A model generated the notes under the pieces. It did not search any database. It worked only from the letters and a program-made list of their open reading frames with translations, and had not been told where the DNA came from. A program made the translations under genes and the position numbers. Of a stretch of DNA of 64,000 bases, positions 20,157 through 32,868 are shown in pieces; position 1 is the stretch's first letter; each line of letters begins with the position of its first letter. Source of the stretch: Antedon bifida (Eukaryota; Echinodermata; Crinoidea; Comatulida; Antedonidae); the NCBI GenBank assembly GCA_963402885.1, contig OY727098.1:17284717-17348716 (forward strand). Reading direction: 5' to 3'.

Positions 20157-22175
20157 CTACGTTCCCAATACCTCGTAGTCACTACAGCTATATACCAAAT
20201 CATGATAATGATAATTGTTTAATTATTTTAAGGATTCGGAGAAATGTTAACTTTTAAAAATAGACTGACTTTTAAACTTGGAATGACGTTTCCAACCATT
20301 TACAACTGTTTTTTGTAATTGTTTGTTCCGTAAATTGTTTTGTCAATTTTCCAGTACCGGTACATCTAAATTTTCACATCATTGCTTCTCTGACTTCCCT
20401 ATCATTTTCTTGTATTTCTTGCCCTCTAGATTATTTCCTTTTACTTTCATTGAATATCCATGTAAATCTAATTGTTATAATTTCGGTCTCCAGATGGCGC
20501 TCTCTCATATGAAGTTCAACTTCATTCATTTCAGGTTTTTCAGTTTGCTTTGGTAATTTAAACAAGAAATATTTCGAAAATGTAATAAACTAATTTAAAA
20601 GTATAAAACGGGAATGTCGATATGATGTTTGCATGCTCAGTACAAAGAATTTCCGTCATACCTACCACCAGAACATCGCTTCCATATTTAGATGACATTC
20701 GCTATGGTTTTCAAGCAAGTTATAATATTATATTGATTCGACAAAAATATCGAATATATAATAATATCAACTACACAATATTTTAAACATAGACCTTGTA
20801 ATAACGTGAAGCCAAACCCGAAACGTAAAAACAACCACATAGAAGAAAAATCACTGCGGCGTAACGCAGAGTCCTATGTCTCATATTATGTCATAATTAT
20901 TCTAATGAATTATTCATGATTTCTGCCTTAATTGGATAGGAAAAAAAATAATACAATGAAAGTGGCCCTTCAAGTTTCAGGCGTTTTCGGCATATTTTAT
21001 GGCCTGTTTTTTTCTTCTTGGCACTGCCCATGGGCCCCCATAACCTCCGGGGCCCTGGGTTTAGGTGAGCGTTCATAGCCGTTACGCCACCAAGGCCGTA
21101 GCGAGAGGTTAAAAACAGACGAGGCAAATATGCTTTAAATGTAATTATTAATATAAAATATGACGATCTATGCTGGAGAATTGGGGTGGGTGGTGAAAAT
21201 TGAAAATTTCAGCCTCAAGCTGGCTCGGTCCTGGCCACTGAGAAAAAGAAGGAAATGTTTAGCATGATCGTTTACAGATTGACAGAGCATACAACGAAAC
21301 TTTCCTTTCGATAAATGCTGCCACCAATGCGAACTTCTATTGAAACAAAAAGCATTGTGGACCAATAATTTCGTTAAACCAATTCTCTGGAAAACCACCG
21401 GTGCATTTTATGTCCTTGACTTTAAAATTTACAATACGTTCCATCGGTTGCCTTGCCCGAATAACGCTTTACCTGAATTACCTTTAGAGGACACCAACAT
21501 GTTATGGAATTAAAATTCGAAATGTTAGCGATAGGTTCTGTATTTTCAGACCAGAAGGATTATTAATAATCTAAGGTCCTAAAAGGTGAGTTTCAATGTT
21601 GGTTTATGCTAGGCCTATATTACTGTATTATTGTTTTCCATATAAGGTATCATATTCTTTTGATAACACAGGGAGTTTAGGCGTTTAAAATAGCTTCCTA
21701 ACCAATAAAGGAAACTATATAATAACAATTCTAAGTGTTAATCTAGTTTGTGTAGTTGTAAACAAGACGATAAAATGGCACTAAAAGTACCATCGCCTAT
21801 TAAATAACTACTTGGCACCTTCATTTTCTATCATAACCTATACATATACAACAGAGAGGTATACCTCCCTGACCTAGGCTATAGATGTTTAGTATTGATC
21901 AAGGTAATTATTATGTGTAATAATTTTATTCTTTCAATGTCTATGTATATATTACTAATACTATTTTTAGGCACTGAGAACTCTAAGCATATGAATGTTC
22001 AGATGTAAAAGACGAATTATCTTGGACTCGGGTCTTGTTCTTATGACGCCCTTCCATTGTACTACTGTGGGTTTCTGTTGTCTCTCATGGTTTTCATAGC
22101 ATGTTCAAATGTTTAGATAGGAATTGAAACAACACTTTTGTGGCGGATCTAGGATATTGAAATAGAAGGGTAGGA
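20157..22175. other. Intergenic, no gene seen
   Basis: Short open frames on both strands only. A GC-rich patch at about 21010-21110 (GGGCCCCCATAACCTCC) looks repeat-derived but is unclassified. Confidence 0.4.
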
Positions 22176-22193
22176 GGGGGGGGGGGGGGGGGG
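22176..22193 (+). repeat. Homopolymer of 18 G
   Basis: An uninterrupted G18 run within a GGATCT...GGGGG...GGGCCC patch (about 22141-22280) in otherwise AT-rich DNA; the patch may be an old dispersed repeat. Confidence 0.95.
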
Positions 22194-25100
22194 CAGGGCC
22201 TAAAGTAGTGAAATGCTGACTTAATTTGATGACCTATCTTGTGAAATTTAGAGGGGCCCGAACCTGCCCCTGTTGTTGATTGTATCTAAAAACAGAGGAA
22301 TGTTATGATATGTGTGACTGATGAACTCTTATAAACTAAGGCCTACTTGAGTTTGAATGAATTCCACTGTTAAAATTCTATATAATCGTAAAACCCATGC
22401 TTTACGATCAGCCATAAATCATTCATTTCTATGTGATAACTATCGTATACAATGTTCAAAATACACGGTACCAGCTGAGGAAAACTGCATGGTTACCTCA
22501 TTGTTTCATTCGTGAGGGGTCAGAATATGAACGTTCAGTTTAGATCCGGGTTCATTAATGGGTTCACTAACAAAAGTTTTTACCTTATACGATTATAAAA
22601 GAATAGAGTCGTCCTGTAACCAAATATCAATAAAAGTGTATTGTCTGTTTAATGAGCTATATCGTTGTTTAACGGTGTATCGAGGTCACAAGGTTCATCG
22701 TCTGAAAATGGAAACAAGATGTTGGTGGTATTAAACGAATCACGTTATACCCTGCGGGATTCGATGATAGTCATGTCATTCCGCTTCAGTTTGTGTATTT
22801 ACACTATGCTGTACATGCAGTATTACATTTGAATACATTGAATACAATGCTTTTGTTCCACTCTTAACAATATTTGTGTACGTGTACGACGTACGACGTA
22901 TTTGGATTTAAAACGGCAAATGTATGTATTGTTGTTGTAGTTTCCAAACATAAACGATGATTATATTTATTTAAAAATATGAAATATTCATAATACTTTC
23001 CCCTTTTAGATACATTTCTAACTACAGGAACTGCAATGAATGCATATCAGATATCATCATAACCTTATTAATATTTAAAACAATAGGATATGACGACCTG
23101 TAGCGAAAACAGGACATGGAGTGAAGCAAAAATAACCTTAGCCAAGCAAATTGAACTCTATTTCCAGGTATATAGGTGTTGTTTTAAGTTTAATAGATAA
23201 CATGGATGCCTACGCCTACGTGAAGTCTCAAAGGACGAAGTAAACAACATACAACCATAGAGGTAATTTTCTACCTCCATGATACAACTATAAACTCTGT
23301 GAAATATAACACTGATATACACACAATAGACAACAATTACTGTATGCTGCTTCTATGTTAGCAGTCAATTTACACTATGGTGTTTAGTTTTCTATTTTAT
23401 TGAAATGTATTGGCGTAGACCCGCGTTAATCTTTAATTTAAAAAAACAAACAATTAGAGACTATGTTCAATAGAACATAAATCCAGTCATATGAATTGTT
23501 TGACCCTACACTTTCAACACACTATGAATTATACTATTGGTCAAGAATTTCAGTTCCAGCTCGTTCGGAGCAATTTTGAAATTTGTCCTTAATCCCCTAT
23601 CCTCGGGATAGTTTTCTCCAAGTTTCAGCTCCCACCCACCAATTTTGAAGACCTCTCTCTGAATAAACCATTGATTTACAAAACAAACTATAATCCCCAG
23701 GTTTTTATTTAGTATACAAATCGACCAATTTAGCCACCTTCCCAACCTCCGATCAAAACAAAGTTTCGTTTGTGGAACAGAATCGAGAAAATTTAATAAA
23801 ACTCATGATAAATAGCATATTTCTTTGATTTATTTACAAAAAAAAATACAGTATTACAAGTACTGTATTCAAAATTACAATAGATATTATTTTTTGCAAA
23901 ATACTACAAAATTGTCGAAAACAACACTTCGTACACTTTGAATGTTGACTTCGCGAAGGAGGAAACTTGCAAGCAAAGTATACTCTAAACTGAAATTTTG
24001 AAACCGTTTTATACAAAATAATACCATAGTAATCATATTTACATATAAATGCTAACTTAACCTTGAACTAGACTTGTGTTAATCTTAACTTCACTAAAAA
24101 TACAATAACAAAAATACACAATAAGTAAAATTGATAGATAAATAATCACTGGATTTCTAAGTGTTATAGTTTAATACAAATCCATATTCCTTGTGCTATT
24201 GTGTATGTTTTACTTTCTGTGGTTTTTGTTTACAGTCTCCATTCTGAATTTCTCCGACTTTTATTTTCGTCATGGTTACTTACTACTCCACCCCAATGAA
24301 ACTGTGCAACTGTGTTGACGTCAGACTTGACTTTCAGTCTTGAATTGTTTCTATATATAGATGTATGTAGATTTCTTATATTATGCAATGTAAGTTTTTG
24401 AAGTTGTGTTTCACGTATACGTACGGATTATCAACTTAACACAGTTCATCATTTTAACAGATTTGTTTCTATTCTATATGACTTGCTATAATCAGTTAGA
24501 ATCTATCTAGTAACAGCTGTATAATCGGGTGTTTGTTTGTGACATAAAATACCACCAGGAAAAATGATGTAAAATTAAGGAGAGCAATATCTCAATTTTA
24601 ATTAGTTTACTAATCTACTATACTATTAGCACCATCCTAATGAGACCGTGATGATTTTTGTATGGTATGGTATGTGTTTTTAACATGAACATTTCAGGAT
24701 GGTATGCAGGATGGGTTGAAACTTACCGGTCATCCGTAAACACCCTTGGCAGTTCTATATATATTCCATTCACACAGAAAGGATAGGTTCAACCAATAAG
24801 AAACTTATTCAATTAATACAATTGCAGTTTTAAAAAATAAAATGTTAAACTACATATTTGTGTAAGAATATTTTGGGACTGAATGGACCAAAAATATTAG
24901 CATCTAAATTTAAAGCCTGAGAAAAAAAATGATTTGTACACAAAAATTGAAAATGTAGGCCTATACAGTCTAACTGCTGATGGCGAGCCACCTAACCATT
25001 GAGGTTCTCTATTAAAATGTTATTGATATCTCTATAAGAATTTGACCAGCTTCTGATTATCCGATATTGCAAACCAATGGCGCCCTAATTAAAAACTAAA

Positions 25101-28100
25101 TGAGATTTGCGTTGTTATCAATTATCCTATTACTATAGATTAGAGCCATCGTGGCGGTAATATTATTATTGGTATTTATTCAAACAAATTTATACATTAA
25201 AGAACATTAAATCACAGCAGCAAAATGCTGAATTGAGTTTTAATTTACAAAATTTGAATAATATAAAAATGAAAACATCAAAATATAAAACATTTGGTTG
25301 GAAACAGTAATACAATTCATTCATTGAAAAGTATAGTTGCTCTATCAAAATGGAACATTATGAAAAAACTACATTCATTCATCAAATATTAATTTTTAAA
25401 AAACACAATAAATTTAAAGCATTCTTCATACAATACCTCATGTAAAATGATGATAATTGACAAGGAATACTAATAGAAGTTCCTTCAAAACATACCAGTA
25501 ATAAATGCATTTTTTTGTAAACTACCCTGGTTTAAGTCAAATATACGGAGTGATTGAAATATACACTATTTAGATGGTACATGTGTTTGTAACCCAGCGC
25601 GCAATACATTCAGGGAAATCCCCTGAATTGTTTTCATTTTATTGATTGCTGTCAATACCAGATGGAGAAACTTCACTGACTTTCCAATGGATTAATTTCC
25701 TTCCATTCCTACCGGTGCGTTAATCCATTATTCCACATAACATACAATGATGTTCGTCAATAATATATGCAATCATCCGGAGTAGGATGATGAACTTCAG
25801 TAATGGAAAGATAACATTTTAAATATTAGTTTTGGTGTGTGGATCTTCCACATGAATGACATCTACTGTTTTTCCTACGGCGAGCGTACCGTACATTTTG
25901 TAATGAACTTGCTTACTATCATGAAACGATTAAAAATTCATTCAATTCAATTTCTCAGAACGTTTCAGTTGAGTCGATTTTGGATCGATACCGTGATAGT
26001 GTCTATGCACACATAATCATCCCAAATCATACTTTTTGATTGATATCACAAGACACAGTTTTAGTCTCTAGGAGGAGCCTCTGCAACAAAATATGAGCTT
26101 AGCAACAACAGAAGGTGGAAATATTTAACAACAAAATCTAAATGTAAATCATTTGTTATCAACTAAATATTTCTGAACACAATTAAATAAAATGATATTT
26201 TGCTTACTTGAAAGAGTAGGTGATCCAAAAATTAAAATATTATAATATATGTAAAAGTTGATTTTATAAGTAAGAGTAGAGTCTTGATCAAGTACATATA
26301 TAACAATTTCGTCAAAACTGGTGATATGAGTAGTTCATGTCTTTGAATAAAGAATAAAGGGCAATTTTAAACCCCAAATGAACTTGTCTCTCAATTTTTG
26401 CTAAAAGAAGCACTTCCGGAACTGAGTTTATTAATAAATACGGATGAAATTGTCCGATTCGGAAATTTCTGACGCTAGAACCCCTGGGAAATGTGATGAC
26501 GTAATGCAGTAGACGTAGGAGCTGTCGATTAAAAATAGCTTTCGTTTATATCTGCGAAAATTGAGCCGACACATTTCGCTAATAAATGCAATATCTTTCC
26601 AAGAATGTTGGCATCAATTAAATTATACCAATAATATTATATAATTGATGCGCTGTTTATATTAGGTTAATTATGTTCATAAATTGGTATTGATCTATCT
26701 ATAAACAGTGTGATCTATAATTAATAATAATTAATTAAGTTTTCCTAATTATTGTATGTTTGTGCACTGTGGTATGGATTAACCTGGTATACTGTAATTA
26801 TTTATTTTTGACGTTATTTCAAACTTAGCCTAGTTTCCATTTCGGTAATTTAAATCTATATTTGGGCCTAAATGATTAAGATATACGGTACTCCTCTAAA
26901 TCCCCAGAAGAGGATTTACATCACTATAAGCGTCCCCTGTCATAAACGTGTGTCGGTCCATTTTTTGTATTTGGAATATTGAAATATTAAAAAGAACAGA
27001 AAAAACATTCACTGCCGTCTGACGTTGTTTCTAATTTTAACATACGATTAAAAATGTGCAGTATCAACATGCAGGCAGTTTGTATTTATCTAGTAATATA
27101 CATTATCATAACTAGGCCTAAATGTTATTCTTCCAATAGAAATATTCATCTTTGAATCAGGCTGGTATTATTTTACGACCGATATTTTGTTGACATAAAG
27201 TTGAGTCTGAACGTTTATTCTAATATTATTGTATTTAGACCGAACGCTATACCACTCCTGTATAATGCACTACGGCACTAGGCCTAAATATTCAATACTT
27301 GATGATATACATTTTTCATATTCATAACCACTTGGTTCACTGCCTTTTCCTGTAGGTGGTCATTGCACATGCGTAGATATAAGCTCAACTAAAATAGTGA
27401 GATATACTTGTTCTCGGATCATTCTTCGAACTGCGTGCTTAGCTAGTGTATTATGTCGATATGCAGTGCTTTGACGTTATACCAAATGGATGCTATTAGT
27501 TACTACGCTTAAACTTCTAACAGCCGACAAGACATAGGCCTACAGGATTAAATAACTCATGGTTGTGGAAATAACATGATGCCTTATTCACTGAATCGGT
27601 AGGTTATGTAGCCTAATGTAGTTGAAATGTGTTAGATAGTCTTCTCTGCAGTGTCATTTGTTTGGTGGTAAGTTATCGTCTTGCAGTATAAATTGATAGT
27701 CACATATTATCTAAAAAAGTTTTTTTTTTGGAACGTTTGAATTACGTTTTCCCTTTTAGGTCAAATTTGTTTCTTCTACCACTCCCTATCGAGGAAATCG
27801 ACCCGACGTTATTTATTTTTTCAATTTTTTGCAAATAAGACCCTTTTCTTACCAAAATATATGATACCTGACGAATGCAATGAACATGCCATGATAGTTA
27901 GGCCTACAGTAATTAAAATATAGTCGGTTAATCCAAAAATTATTATTTGTTTATTCTGTTCTGTATTGTGTATAGGCCTAATTATATTTTATATGCGTTG
28001 GTATATTCCCACCTAAATACTGCCTTTAATAAAGAGGACGATAAACATGTTTTAAGTATAGGACCTTAACATATATTTACAGCACCAGTGAATGCACTTG

Positions 28101-28529
28101 AGCGTTATATTAAATGCAATATAATACGTAGTTAATCGAATCCTACACGCGACCTGTTCTCATTGCGCACTGAATCCCTAAATTAACTTGTTATTTAGTA
28201 AAGTTAAAATTCTTTTACAATTTAGACCACCATAAACACCTTTACGTCACCTGGTAGGATGTTAATTAAATTAATTTAAAAATGTGTATGAATTATTAAA
28301 CATTCTAGTAAAAATAATTGAAAATTGTATCTTTGAAATAATGCGAACATCTAATCTAGTTTAAGTGCACCATTCAAGTTCTAGTAAACAACTACTCTAA
28401 CAGGAATGGTGTTTCATTGATATGAAAGGCAAAGAGAAACTCTAAACTACTCGACAGCCACAATTAATGCTATTAAGTGAAACTGAACTTTGTGAGAGTG
28501 AAATAAGTCCTCACGCCCCCTCTCTGGAC
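22194..28529. other. Long gene-poor stretch
   Basis: About 6.3 kb of AT-rich DNA without a credible gene. A TATTATTATTGG motif with A/T-rich sequence from about 25160 resembles a retroelement 3' tail on the minus strand, without recognisable coding remains. A TGACGTAA (CRE-like) word lies near 26500. Confidence 0.4.
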
Positions 28530-28865
28530 CTCTCGGTATAACATGGCGGTTAAGACAGTGGAACCGCAAGACCGCAATGGTTCGAGCCTCACTCGCTCCG
28601 TGGTTCTGGTGGTAGAAGTAGAGTCTTCTCGAATAGGGACTAAACCAGTATACACATCTAGCTCATGTGCACTTTAAAGAACCTAGTTCATCTTTCGAGA
28701 CGAATAGGGGATTACCTCGATGTACTAGTATACACACACGGCTACTGTCACACACAGACACTTACCATAACTCATTATGAGGGCCCCTTGATTGACAGCA
28801 AAGGATGTTTAGGGTCACCCTCTATAAATAAGGTTAAATACAAAATAAATAAATACAAACTTTTT
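28530..28865 (+). mobile_element. tRNA-derived SINE, family S1, fullest copy
   Basis: The tRNA-like head has ATGGCGGTTAAGACAGTGG (box A region) and box B GGTTCGAGCCT (28579-28589). The body has TCTTCTCGAATAGGGACT, CACTTTAAAGAACC, TTCATCTTTCGAGA and AGGGGATTACCTCGATG, as in the copy at 58.0 kb. The 3' end has GGTCACCCTCTATAAATAAGG and an A-rich (AAAT)n tail. No flanking duplication was identified. Confidence 0.75.
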
Positions 28866-29187
28866 TTGATTTTGTATATTTAACCTATTTTTCTCCGTTT
28901 TTTAGATTTTTATAATTTATATAATTACTATGTATTCAACGCCTTTCTTAGAGATAAAAGAGTTGTACCAACATATTTAATAAAACCGGTTTTGCAGTCA
29001 TCATTTGGAGAAAACTTAATAAAGTTTAATGAAACCATGCATAATTCAAAATGTGTAGGCCTATAACTTATCCACTCAATTCTCTGAACTAAGATCGTCA
29101 TATATATCACATGTGACGCCAGTTTACTGTATTTAGGTGGCTAGGGTTATGGTCTATGCTACATGCATCTGATATCAAAAAATGTCC

Positions 29188-29244
29188 CTATGATGATACT
29201 GTAGCCTAAATATTATAATTATTTAGGATACAGTATCATCATAG
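29188..29244. repeat. 24-bp inverted repeat, 9-nt loop
   Basis: The arms 29188-29211 and 29221-29244 (CTATGATGATACTGTA and then G/T CCTAAAT) pair with a single mismatch. The loop is ATTATAATT-like. Confidence 0.9.
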
Positions 29245-29435
29245 AGAGATACGCTACAGTACCAAGAATTGGCATTTTTCTGTCAGAAGTTTCTAAATTT
29301 AGTTACCAATAGTTGTATAAACATCATATCGAAATATCGTGTTAATAATATGACGTCGATTTCATTTATGTAGGCCAAGACATTCTGAAATCTCCTTTCC
29401 GCTGTTAGCAATTATTTGATGAAATGCAATCAGAC

Positions 29436-29833
29436 GTCAATAGAAGATGTTTGTGTTGATCAAATTATTATTTATGATTAAATTTAAGTAATATAACATC
29501 GCCTGGTAATATGATTTGTTGTATGCAATATAAATTATAGCTACCTGGGGTTATTCTTTATTCGAGTTTGAGAATTTTGTTGATAATATTAGTAGGTTTC
29601 ATTCAGAATCATTGTACCTTGTCAATAGAAGATGTTTGTGTTATTTATTATTATTATTTATTTATTTATTAAATTTCAGTAATATAACATCGTCCGGAAA
29701 CAAATTAACTATGATTTATTGTTAATATGCAATATAAATTATAGCTCCTTGGGGTTATTCTTTATTCGAGTTTGAGCATATTATTAGGAAGTTTCACGTT
29801 ACGCACCCCTTCTCAGAATCATTGTACCTTGTG
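29436..29833 (+). repeat. Direct duplication, ~190-bp unit, two copies
   Basis: Both halves begin GTCAATAGAAGATGTTTGTG, share AATATAACATCG and GGGGTTATTCTTTATTCGAG, and end GAATCATTGTACCTTG. They differ by indels, chiefly a (TTTA)n expansion in the second copy. Confidence 0.85.
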
Positions 29834-31012
29834 CATCACCACAACCGCAATATTTCAAATTATTGATAGACAAGACTCGTTTTAGTTTATATGTAAAACA
29901 ACAACACCCCCACCCCATACCTCCCCTTCTACAATGCTACCAATAGACGGATTACGATGTTATTACTGATGGAATGTCCGTAATGATTGACTGTACGTCT
30001 CATCAGTACGCACATAAACATCATCATATTATTATTTAATTCCGGAGTGATGTCTGAGGAACCTTTTTTTATCCATGTCTACAATCAATCTTGTTCATCA
30101 AAATTACATCATCAAGGGGTTCCGAGAATTTGAAACGTTCATGCACCAATTGTAATTGAGGCAATACGTACGTCATTTCTAAACATGCAGTGACCAATTT
30201 TAGACCTATTTTGTATACAAAAATCATTTTATACGTAATTCCAATGTTTACGTCACAACAGTGAATATCATGTTTTCCTTTTGTTACACAAATAGCAAAC
30301 TAATTCAGTTCTCTAGGCCTACTAAGAGTATTTTAATGAAATAATGTATTAGTCTATTATCTGATATATGTAGGCGTGGGCTGTGTCTTACGAACGTGAA
30401 ATGCCATTTGATTCGAGTTGATGCACATAAAAGCGCAAATGATCCAATTATTTAGCCATTAGGATCCTATACATGGGTCGTAAGAAATGGTTGTTACCGC
30501 GTCGCACACCGTAAAATCTGGGAGTTGAATACGAGAATCAATCAATCAACGCATTGTTCAATAGTTATTACATTTAATATTCTTATCCAATCGGTCAATA
30601 GATTAATTTTCAACACATCACTGGTGCTTGATGTTGCCAGTTATTCGTTGAGTATAATATCCACGAATGCAATTCATTTGTTAATGAGCAAAGTTGATTT
30701 GCTTTTTTATATGTTCTAGTTTATTATCTGCTTGCAATATAATAATTATTATCAGTTCACTTTTAAAAGTATGGCCTGCCTCTCTAAAACATTTGCCATT
30801 AATCGATGGAATGCATCAGTCGTGCACGACAATATGTGGTCCCACAGTGTTAGCACTGCGATTGACTGTGGAATCAGAAATATATATAATTTTAATACCG
30901 TTGACTTCTAACCTTGTTCAGATGAAGTATGCTGATTAAAGTTCGCCTACAGCTGCGTGTAACCCAAGTCTGGGTCGATGCATTTTCTTTTAGAACTTTA
31001 GAATTTGAATAA

Positions 31013-32355
31013 GTATGTGAGTGAGAAGTTTATGAGTGAACGGTGTGTGAGTGAAAAAGTTTGTGCGCGAGCAGTTTGTGAGTGATCAGGTTGTGAGTGA
31101 ACGGTGTGTGAGTGAACAGTTTGTAAGTGATCAGTTTGTGAGTGATCAGTTTGTGAGTGATCGTGAGTGATCAGTTTGTGAGTGAGCAGTTTGTGAGTGA
31201 GCAGTTTGTGAGTGATCAGTTTGTGAGTGATCAGTTTGTGAGTGAGCAGTTTGTGAGTGAACAGTTTGTGAATGATCAGTTTGTGAGTGAACGGTGTGTG
31301 AGTGAACAGTTTGTAAGTGAGCAGTTTGTGAGTGATCAGTTTGTGAGTGATCAGGTTGTGAGTGGACTGTGTTTGAGTGAACGGTTTGTGAGTGAGCAGT
31401 TTGTGAGTGATCAGTTTGTGAGTGATCAGTTTGTGAATGATCAGTTTGTGAGTGAACGGTGTGTGAGTGAACAGTTTGTAAGTGAGCAGTTTGTGAGTGA
31501 TCAGTTTGTGAGTGATCAGTTTGTGAGTGATCAGTTTGTGAGTGAACGGTTTGTGAGTGAGCAGTTTGTGAGTGAACGGTTTGTGAGTGAGCAGTTTGTG
31601 AGTGAACGGTTTGTGAGTGATCAGTTTGTGAGTGAACGGTTTGTGAGTGAGCAGTTTGTGAGTGAACGGTGTGTGAGTGAACTGTTTGTAAGTGAGCAGT
31701 TTGTGAGTGATCAGTTTGTGAATGATCAGGTTGTGAGTGAACGGTGTTACTGTGTGAGTGAACGGTTTGTGAGTGAACGGTTTGTGAGTGAGCAGTTTGT
31801 GAATGATCAGTTTGTGAGTGAACGGTGTGTGAGTGAACAGTTTGTAAGTGAGCAGTTTGTGAGTGATCAGTTTGTGAGTGATCAGTTTGTGAGTGAACGG
31901 TGTGTGAGTAAACAGTTTGTAAGTGAGCAGTTTGTGAGTGATCAGTTTGTGAGTAAACAGTTTGTGAGTGAACAGTTTGTGAGTGAACGGGTTGTGAGTG
32001 AACGGTGTGTGAGTGAACAGTTTGTAAGTGAGCAGTTTGTGAGTGATCAGTTTGTGAGTGGACGGTTCGTGAGTAAACAATTTGTGAGTGAACAGTTTGT
32101 CAGTGATCAGCTTGTGAGTGATCAGCTTGTGAGTGGACTGTATGTGAGTGAACGGTGTGTGAGTGAACGGTGTGTGAGTGAACAGTTTGTGAGTGAACAG
32201 TTTGTGAGTGAACAGTTTGTGAGTGAACAGTCTGTGAGTGATCAGTTTGTGAGTGAACAGTTTGTGAGTGAACAGTTTGTGAGTGAACAGTTTGTTAGTG
32301 GACGGTTTGTGAGTGATCAGTTTATGAGTGAACAGTTTGTGAGTGAACAGTTTGT
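31013..32355. repeat. 15-bp minisatellite, about 89 units
   Basis: The unit is TTTGTGAGTGANCAG with N or the next base varying (GAACAG, GATCAG, GAGCAG, GAACGG). The 15-bp length and stop-free unit leave long open frames on both strands: + strand pentapeptides FVSEQ/FVSDQ, - strand THKLF/THKPF. Multi-unit sub-blocks (an ACGGTGTGTGAGTGAACAG module followed by GTAAGTGAGCAG and GATCAG units) recur, showing higher-order repetition. There is no reason to think either frame is translated. Confidence 0.95.
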
Positions 32356-32868
32356 GATGTTGATGAATCCTCTTATTGTTGTATGGAATTTATCTTTCAT
32401 TTCACATATAAAGCACGACTGTAGATTAGCTTCCTGGATGTTACATTTCATATTATATGCGTAGGCCTTTTTCCCAGGCACATTTATCGACAAACTTGTT
32501 TCCTCCTACTGCTGTCAAATAATAAAGTGCAATGAACAGGTGATCAGCATGCAGCCTTTAAAAAAAATATCAAATAACATGCTATATTAATTCATATTAA
32601 GTGCTTTTAATAGGAATACCATACATTAATAATGTTATTGTAACTGAAGTGAAACAGTGCCTTATTAGTTTTATAATTGCTTTTTTCTGTATGTTGTTTC
32701 GTAATTAATTGGAAAAAAAACCAGTTTTTTAACCGTCCGTTGTAAGAATAAAAGACACGAAGACCATTTCTGATACTAGAAAGTATGTTGTCAAATAAAT
32801 ATGTCGTCTACATTGATCTTGTTTTTTGCTAACACAATCTAATTTTTATTTTTTAAAGGATTCATGAA
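32356..32868. other. Spacer and presumed 5' UTR of the GPCR gene
   Basis: AT-rich. A pyrimidine-rich stretch ending TTTTTATTTTTTAAAG at 32858 could be a splice acceptor for a 5' UTR exon. A three-codon upstream ORF (ATG AAA TGA, 32864-32872) overlaps the receptor start. Confidence 0.4.

Larger units (their letters stand above)
28866..31012. other. Intergenic, repeats but no gene
   Basis: Contains a near-perfect hairpin (29188-29244) and a tandem duplication (29436-29833), described separately. No credible open frame. Confidence 0.4.

Noticed and set aside
30998-32080. 360-residue THKLF/THKPF repeat protein on the minus strand
   Set aside because: Same minisatellite read in the other direction; no promoter, splice or family evidence.
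31157-32464. 435-residue FVSEQ/FVSDQ repeat protein on the plus strand
   Set aside because: The frame is a by-product of a stop-free 15-bp minisatellite; the minus strand is open as well, and the non-repeat C-terminus looks random.
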